Below, piece by piece: positions 5,784 through 10,002 of a stretch of DNA of 10,002 bases. The position numbers were made by a program, and so were the translations under genes. The notes under the pieces are model-generated. The model did no database searches. It saw only the letters and a list, made by a program, of their open reading frames with translations, and had not been told where the DNA came from. Each line of letters opens with the position of its first letter. The stretch's first letter is position 1. The DNA is taken from NCBI GenBank assembly GCA_012974315.1, contig JAAXQI010000069.1:1-10002 (forward strand), in the 5' to 3' direction. The DNA comes from Desulfobacterales bacterium (lineage in GTDB: Bacteria; Desulfobacterota; Desulfobulbia; Desulfobulbales; BM004).

Positions 5784-8117
5784 ATGGCCTATCGTAACAT
5801 ACTTGAAAAAATTGGGAACACACCACTGGTATTGATCACTCGGCTCAACCCGGCAAAAAAAATAAAAATATACGCCAAACTTGAGTCATTTAATCCAGGC
5901 GGGTCGGTGAAAGATCGTATCGCCCTCTCAATGATCGAGACCGCTGAAAAAAACGGCGAACTAACTCCGGACAAGGTCGTCCTGGAAGCAACCAGCGGCA
6001 ATACAGGCATAGGACTGGCCATGGTCTGTGCGGTCAAGGGATACAAATGCCAGCTAGTCATGCCCGAATCGGCCAGCATCGAGCGCCGTATGATCATGGA
6101 GGCCTACGGGGCAGAAATCCTTCTGACACCTGCCAAAAGAAGCACTGACGGAGCCATTGAGCAGGCCTATATCATGGCACGGGAACATCCGAACCGTTAC
6201 TTTCTGACCGACCAGTTCAACAGTGATGCCAACTGGCAGGCACATTACCGCACAACCGGCCCGGAGATCTGGGAGCAGACGAAGGGCAAGGTAACCGACA
6301 TAATCTCAACCCTTGGCACAACAGGCACGGCCATGGGACTCTGTAAATATTTTTCCGAGAACCATCCTGAAGTCAGGGTGACTGCGGTTGAACCCTTCCT
6401 GGGCCACAAACTCCAGGGACTTAAAAACATGAAGGAGTCTTACAAGCCTGGAATATTTGATAAAAATCTGCCATTTCAAATCATCAATATCCCGGATGAT
6501 GAATCATTTAAAATGTCCAGGGAACTGGCACACAGGGAGGGGATCTTCGTGGGCATGAGCTCCGGTGCAGCCATGTGCGCAGCCCTGACCCGCGCTGAAC
6601 AGATTAAGGATGGCTTCATAGTAGTGATCCTGCCTGACGGGGGCGAAAAATATCTCAGTACCACGCTCTTTAGTACCAAGAAGGTAACCGAGACAAAAAG
6701 CAACGAAGAGCAGCTGCGCTTTTACAACAGCCTTACCAAGAAAAAAGAAGTCTTCCGTCCAATCTCCAAGAAAAAAGTTACCTTTTATGCCTGCGGCCCC
6801 ACTGCCCATGAGCATGCTAACCTTTCCCACTGCAGGCGCTTTATTGTCGCCGACCTGATAAATCGCGTCCTTGGGAGCAAGGGTTTCAATGTGCATTTCT
6901 ACATGAATTTTACCGATCTGGACGACAACACTATCCTGGGTGCCGAAAAAGCAAAGCAGCCGCTGACAGAATTCACCGAATCCTATATCAGGGAATTCAA
7001 GGCTGACATGGATGCCCTGGGCATAAAACAGGCGACCGGCTATCCCCGTGCCTCCCAGCATGTAGAATCCATGATTGACATTACCAGCCAGCTCATTGAC
7101 AAGGGCTATGCCTATGAAAAACACGGTTCCATCTATTTCGATATCTCAAAATTCAAACGCTACGGCAAACTATCAGGCGCAGACCTCAGCAAGATCCAGA
7201 TAGGCAAGACCGTTGACCTGGACAACTATGAAAAAGAAAACCCGGTGGACTTCACCCTGCTGAAACGCTCGACCCTTTCAGAACTTAAAGAGGGCATCTT
7301 TTATAAAACAGACTGGGGCAACGTACGCCCCGGCTGGCATATTGAATGTGCTGCCATGTCAACCCATTTCCTCGGCGAAACCATAGACATTCATACCAGC
7401 GTCCGCGAACTGATCTTTCCGCATCATGAAAATGAGATAGCCATAGCCGAGGCTATGACCGGCAAACCTCTTGCCAACTACTGGCTGCACAACGAACAAC
7501 TCCTGGTGGAAGGCAAAAAAATGTCCACCGAGGCCAAGACAGTCTTTACCCTCAAAGATCTGCTCACTAAAGGTTACAGCGGCCGGGAGGTCAGGTTCCT
7601 GCTTCTGGCCACCCACTATAGAAAGCCCCTGCATTTTTCTTTCAAAAAACTGGATGAGGCCAGGAAAAACCTGAAAAAGCTTGATGGATTCACCCAGAAG
7701 CTGCTCTGCCTCCCTCCTGGCCTGCCCCATCCCAAAGTAGCAGCCTATCTCACTGAAATGGAAGAACTGTTCTGCGGAGCACTGGCCAATGATATCAACA
7801 TGTCACGGGCCATGGGTGCCGTCTTTGACTTTATAAAAAAAATCAACCCAATCCTCTCAAAAGGCCAGTTGGATCTGGAACAGAAAAAATACATCCTGGA
7901 AACCTTTGAAAAGCTCAACACCATCCTGAACGTTTTGAAGCTCAAGGAATGCCCCCTGGCGCCTGAGATTGACAAACTCATCAAAGACCGTGAGGAGGCT
8001 CGCCGAAACAAGGACTGGGAACGCGCCGATACAGTGCGCGACGAGTTGGCCCAAAAGGGATTTGAGATAGTTGATACGCCCAAAGGGCCTGTCTGGAAAG
8101 AATTAGAAAAGGCTTGA
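5784..8117 (+). CDS. Cysteine synthase fused to a CysRS-like module with altered catalytic motifs
   Basis: A 777-residue two-part protein. Residues 1 to about 300 form an O-acetylserine sulfhydrylase (CysK/CysM) that should make cysteine from O-acetylserine and sulfide: PLP-lysine Lys43 in NPGGSVKDR, TSGNTG (70-75), GTTGT (178-182, closer to CysM), GMSSGAA (257-263) and PDGGEKYLST (284-293) are all intact. A Lys/Glu-rich linker leads to a full-length cysteinyl-tRNA-synthetase module (about 310-777). Its zinc ligands are kept (Cys337, Cys522, His547, Glu551), as are FTDLDDN, RPGWHIECAAM, FPHHENE and the C-terminal RRNKDWERADTVRDELAQ. The class I signatures are not: HIGH is Asn-Leu-Ser-His (346-349), KMSKS is Lys-Met-Ser-Thr-Glu (579-583), and GGxDL before FPHH reads SVREL. 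Normal tRNA-Cys charging is therefore doubtful. AAGG 10 bases before the ATG supports the start. Whether the fusion is already known I cannot check. Confidence 0.93.
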   Translation: MAYRNILEKIGNTPLVLITRLNPAKKIKIYAKLESFNPGGSVKDRIALSMIETAEKNGELTPDKVVLEATSGNTGIGLAMVCAVKGYKCQLVMPESASIERRMIMEAYGAEILLTPAKRSTDGAIEQAYIMAREHPNRYFLTDQFNSDANWQAHYRTTGPEIWEQTKGKVTDIISTLGTTGTAMGLCKYFSENHPEVRVTAVEPFLGHKLQGLKNMKESYKPGIFDKNLPFQIINIPDDESFKMSRELAHREGIFVGMSSGAAMCAALTRAEQIKDGFIVVILPDGGEKYLSTTLFSTKKVTETKSNEEQLRFYNSLTKKKEVFRPISKKKVTFYACGPTAHEHANLSHCRRFIVADLINRVLGSKGFNVHFYMNFTDLDDNTILGAEKAKQPLTEFTESYIREFKADMDALGIKQATGYPRASQHVESMIDITSQLIDKGYAYEKHGSIYFDISKFKRYGKLSGADLSKIQIGKTVDLDNYEKENPVDFTLLKRSTLSELKEGIFYKTDWGNVRPGWHIECAAMSTHFLGETIDIHTSVRELIFPHHENEIAIAEAMTGKPLANYWLHNEQLLVEGKKMSTEAKTVFTLKDLLTKGYSGREVRFLLLATHYRKPLHFSFKKLDEARKNLKKLDGFTQKLLCLPPGLPHPKVAAYLTEMEELFCGALANDINMSRAMGAVFDFIKKINPILSKGQLDLEQKKYILETFEKLNTILNVLKLKECPLAPEIDKLIKDREEARRNKDWERADTVRDELAQKGFEIVDTPKGPVWKELEKA

Positions 8118-8280
8118 TCCTTGTTGCTGGCCTCTTGATACTGGATAAAATATAAAGCGCAGAGGGCAGGGAAAAACCTCTCCAGCCTTACGCCGTTCGA
8201 GATAACGGGATATGCACTTTCACCGCATATCCATTCTTTAATTCATTATCCAGAAACCAGCATCCAGTACCTGGCATCAA
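8118..8280. repeat. Imperfect inverted repeat of CTGGATA-type motifs after the fusion gene
   Basis: The segment 8114-8148 and the reverse complement of 8246-8280 agree at 24 of 35 positions, including perfect 8-base ends (CTGGATAA). Both arms are built from repeated TGGAT/CTGG units. Between them lie the hairpin at 8208-8232 and an overlapping small stem (CCGTT 8193-8197 with AACGG 8204-8208). The whole could fold as one large structured 3' region. No ORF is supported here. Confidence 0.45.
8208..8232 (+). terminator. Possible terminator hairpin of the cysteine synthase fusion
   Basis: GGATATGC (8208-8215) pairs perfectly with GCATATCC (8225-8232) around a 9-base loop, followed by the T-rich ATTCTTTAATTC rather than a clean T run. 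It lies about 90 bases after the stop codon and is the best plus-strand terminator candidate seen. Confidence 0.4.
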
Positions 8281-8461
8281 ATCTTGAAGACTTCGTAGAT
8301 AAGCACCCTTAAGGGGCACTCTTTTCAGTACCCCCTCGAGGGGTATAAACTCCGACTTCGAAAAGTCTCGTAGTCATCAACGGGGCCCAATAAAATCAAT
8401 AGATTACGGGCGTAATACCTCTCCGCATCATGTTTTTTATGATGCCGACAAATCTTTTAAA
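8281..8461. other. Non-coding stretch with a run of short palindromes
   Basis: No gene is supported in this stretch, which lies between the fusion gene and the HD-GYP gene. It holds, in order, GAAGACTTC (8286-8294), CCCTTAAGGG (8306-8315), CCCCTCGAGGGG (8332-8343, extendable to TACCCC/GGGGTA), GACTT/AAGTC around CGAA (8354-8367), ATTAC/GTAAT around GGGC (8403-8416), and a 7-bp stem GCATCAT/ATGATGC with a loop GTTTTTT (8425-8445). The last one lies just after the HD-GYP stop on the minus strand, but no T-tract follows it there. Confidence 0.5.
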
Positions 8462-9366
8462 TCAGCTTTTAGCTGTCTTGCCGTAGGAATTGTCTGGAGG
8501 CGGAGTGCCTCTTTTATCCAAAGAGACCTTGAAACTGCGAAAATCAGGCTTGTCTATACGATTCAGGGAGATCAATGCCTGCAGAACGTCCCAGCCGATC
8601 TGACCCCTCTGGGCCATGGCAGTAACCTCCTCCAGGGCTGGCGGTTGTCAAATGACGTCGGCCGATATGGGCGCGGTGAGATAAGGGCATCATACACGTC
8701 GCTGACCGCAACAATTTCCACCATGGGATCTTTTAACTTCACCCCACGCATATAACCGGATCCAGCCAGCCGTTCATGATGGTCCCTTGCCACCTTGGCA
8801 GAAAAATTATTCATATCCTTGGTGTAATAGCAAAGCAGGGCATACCCTGCCACAGGATGCTGAAACAGAACATTTCGCTCATCTCTGGTCAGGGGATCCC
8901 GTTTCATAAGAATATCAATCGGCACGCAGATCTTCCCCAAATCATGAGACGGGCCGGCCGTGGCATTGAGTATCAGCCTCTGATAGTCAGGTATGAGTAT
9001 TTTTGCCAACAGGGTGGATATGGCAAAGATCATCAGCATATGCCGGTAGGTATGATAATCATACTCCCTGAAATAGTCTAAAGACTCCAGGACCGGTACG
9101 GGCAGGATCACCTGCTCCATTAAATTTAAAACATCCTCTGTATCCTCATGATTATCAAAAATGACCTTATACGGAGGATTGGACAAAAATTGAAAAATAT
9201 TATCTCTTACCGAGCCGAATTGCATCAAAGACATGCTCTTTGATGCCTGGCTGACGTTTGATGCAATAATCTCCCTGATCACATCTTCAGTCAATACAGT
9301 CCCTGCCGGCACCAGTTCCTTGCCATCAAGGGTATGAATTGAATACTGCAATGGAATTTCAAACAT
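8462..9366 (-). pseudogene. HD-GYP domain protein with a one-base frameshift near the 3' end
   Basis: HD-GYP proteins hydrolyse c-di-GMP. The N-terminal part (1-90) has no motif I recognise. The HD-GYP domain begins near residue 100: His105/His109, SHDLGK with His141-Asp142, QHPVAGYALL (169-178), DHHERLAGSGYMRG (195-208) and AVSDVYDALISPRPYR (220-235). The signature reads GYM (204-206) instead of GYP. After FDNRQ the reading frame runs off to an early stop at about 8575. One base inserted at about 8639-8640 restores a typical family end (ALEEVTAMAQRG, then IGWDVLQALISLNR, then KRGTPPPDN) reaching the TGA at 8462-8464, about 301 residues. It may be a sequencing error or a recent mutation. AAGGA 8 bases before the ATG supports the start. 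Confidence 0.87.
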
Positions 9367-9427
9367 TAAGGTCGTCCTTATTTTACTCTACTCAATTACC
9401 AGGGCTTGCAAAAAGCAAAACAAAAAT

Positions 9428-9456
9428 AAACTATCTGCTCTGGTTTTTTTTGACAA
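9428..9456 (-). promoter_or_regulatory. Candidate promoter of the HD-GYP gene
   Basis: On the minus strand TTGTCA (9451-9456) and TAGTTT (9428-9433) are exactly 17 bases apart, with an A-tract at the start of the spacer. The -35 matches consensus at five of six positions, the -10 only at three. It would give a leader of about 55 bases before the ATG at 9366. Confidence 0.3.
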
Positions 9457-9463
9457 TGAAACT

Positions 9464-9533
9464 CCCCGCGGCAAGCCACGGGGTATCTCAACAAAGGATA
9501 TTTCCTACAATAACGCTGCAAGCAGCGGGGTAT
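9464..9533. repeat. Pair of REP-like hairpins with a CAAG loop and a GGGGTAT tail
   Basis: Hairpin 1 (9464-9483) is a CCCCG-C-GG stem with one mismatch and loop CAAG. Hairpin 2 (9514-9527) is CGCTG/CAGCG with the same CAAG loop. Both are followed in the same orientation by a tail containing GGGGTAT (9480-9486, 9527-9533), 47 bases apart. The shared loop and tail indicate two copies of one element, resembling REP/BIME-type dispersed palindromes. No RAYT transposase is in the window. Confidence 0.6.
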
Positions 9534-9678
9534 TTACCCTAAGAGAGAATAAAATATTAGGTCTTAACCTCTGCACAATCCCTAACCATCTAGGCCTCAC
9601 CATCCTGTTTTATTACCGACACATTCACCTGAAGTTATCTATCCTTACCCTTGAGGGAACTAACTTGCTAAGGCTTGG

Positions 9679-9747
9679 CTATACATGCACCAAATACAAC
9701 AAAACACTCATCAACCCGATAATTATTCGTATTTTTAACATTTTCAT
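9679..9747 (-). CDS. Possible small hydrophobic peptide (20-22 residues)
   Basis: A consensus AGGAG (plus-strand CTCCT, 9750-9754) lies 8 bases upstream of the second of two in-frame ATG codons (9739-9741) and 2 bases upstream of the first (9745-9747). The 20-residue product from the second ATG starts MLKIRIIIGLMSVLLYL: two positive residues followed by a single hydrophobic stretch long enough for a membrane helix, then a TAG stop at 9679-9681. It could be a single-span membrane peptide of the type I toxin or small-protein kind, or the leftover signal peptide of a broken gene. With only about 20 codons, chance cannot be excluded. Confidence 0.25.
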   Translation of the reverse strand: MKMLKIRIIIGLMSVLLYLVHV

Positions 9748-9792
9748 TTCTCCTGATCTTTGTTTGATCCTTTACTAAAAGCAAATGGCTTT

Positions 9793-9939
9793 TTACCAGG
9801 CATAACTCACACCAATTCCACCAATAATCCGGGTACTGAAAATTTCTGAGCCTGCAATTATAGATAATGGAACCACCTCATTATAAGCATGTATTTTTAA
9901 AATTGCATTATTCCCATCCCAATTTAATTTTATTTGTTG
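9793..9939 (-). pseudogene. Fragment resembling the C-terminus of an outer-membrane beta-barrel
   Basis: Reading leftward from 9939 there are 48 open codons ending GGIGVSYAW and a TAA (9793-9795). The alternating pattern and terminal aromatic residue resemble the last strands of a porin-type barrel, whose C-terminal Phe/Trp is a Bam recognition signal. The frame is closed upstream by two consecutive stops (9940-9945), and no ATG, GTG or TTG with a ribosome binding site opens it, so it is a remnant or a chance ORF. The family is not identifiable. Confidence 0.25.
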
Positions 9940-10002
9940 CTATTATATTTGGTGTTCAGGCTCGGGTTTTTCGCCGGCCATTTCCTGGTCCTGCCTGTAT
10001 AT

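Larger units (their letters stand above)
9534..10002. other. AT-rich, mostly non-coding right end
   Basis: No intact gene is supported over these 469 bases. The plus strand has only a 45-codon ORF open to the right edge (from 9867) with no ribosome binding site. On the minus strand there are a possible 20-22-codon mini-ORF (9679-9747) and a 48-codon fragment with a porin-like end (9793-9939). All three minus-strand frames are open for a short distance from the right edge, so the end of a neighbouring gene may enter here, in the frame stopping at 9943 (tail KPEPEHQI) or another; I cannot decide which. Confidence 0.45.

Noticed and set aside
6504..7124. 206-codon minus-strand ORF
   Set aside because: It lies wholly antisense to the well-supported synthase/CysRS fusion and shows no family motif.
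9464..9533. CRISPR array
   Set aside because: Only two short hairpin units with different stems and no regular spacer pattern.
9339..9542. 67-codon plus-strand ORF over the HD-GYP start and the REP-like hairpins
   Set aside because: It runs through the hairpins and overlaps the start and promoter region of the HD-GYP gene, with no recognisable domain.
9867..10002. 45-codon plus-strand ORF open to the right edge
   Set aside because: No ribosome binding site, odd composition, and overlap with an equally open minus-strand fragment; not enough sequence to support it.

Overview
The window reads like a chromosomal stretch from a Gram-negative, hydrogenase-bearing anaerobe. A Desulfobulbales-type or other Desulfobacterota bacterium is the best guess, from the mixture of a hydrogenase maturation gene (hypE), REC-GGDEF and HD-GYP signalling proteins, a DUF721/DciA-type protein and a cysteine synthase fused to a cysteinyl-tRNA-synthetase-like module. 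This is inference from gene content, not a database match. Coding density is high on the left and drops after about 9370.

Left part (1-2425, all +): the 3' part of a lipoprotein gene with two OB-like domains ends in a strong intrinsic terminator. A PanE/ApbA ketopantoate reductase and a NT5C-like HAD phosphatase follow, 29 bases apart. Middle (2564-4371, all +): a Nudix hydrolase, a REC-GGDEF response regulator and a DUF721/DciA-like protein overlap by 8 and 14 bases and almost certainly form one transcript. A convergent gap with inverted repeats separates them from hypE on the minus strand (4537-5547), which ends in the family's catalytic C-terminal cysteine.

Right part: divergent from hypE is the most notable gene (5784-8117), a 777-residue fusion of a PLP-dependent O-acetylserine sulfhydrylase and a full-length CysRS-like module. 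The zinc ligands of the CysRS part are kept, but both class I catalytic signatures are changed: HIGH reads NLSH and KMSKS reads KMSTE. That suggests the second half no longer charges tRNA normally, and may use or sense the cysteine made by the first half. After 344 bases of palindrome-rich non-coding DNA comes an HD-GYP protein gene on the minus strand, broken near its 3' end by a one-base frameshift. The last 630 bases are mostly non-coding: two REP-like hairpins, a possible 20-residue hydrophobic mini-ORF and a fragment resembling the end of an outer-membrane barrel.

Functionally this is a housekeeping region with cofactor, nucleotide and cysteine metabolism, c-di-GMP synthesis and possible breakdown, and NiFe hydrogenase maturation. 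I see no prophage, CRISPR array, tRNA, rRNA or intact transposase.
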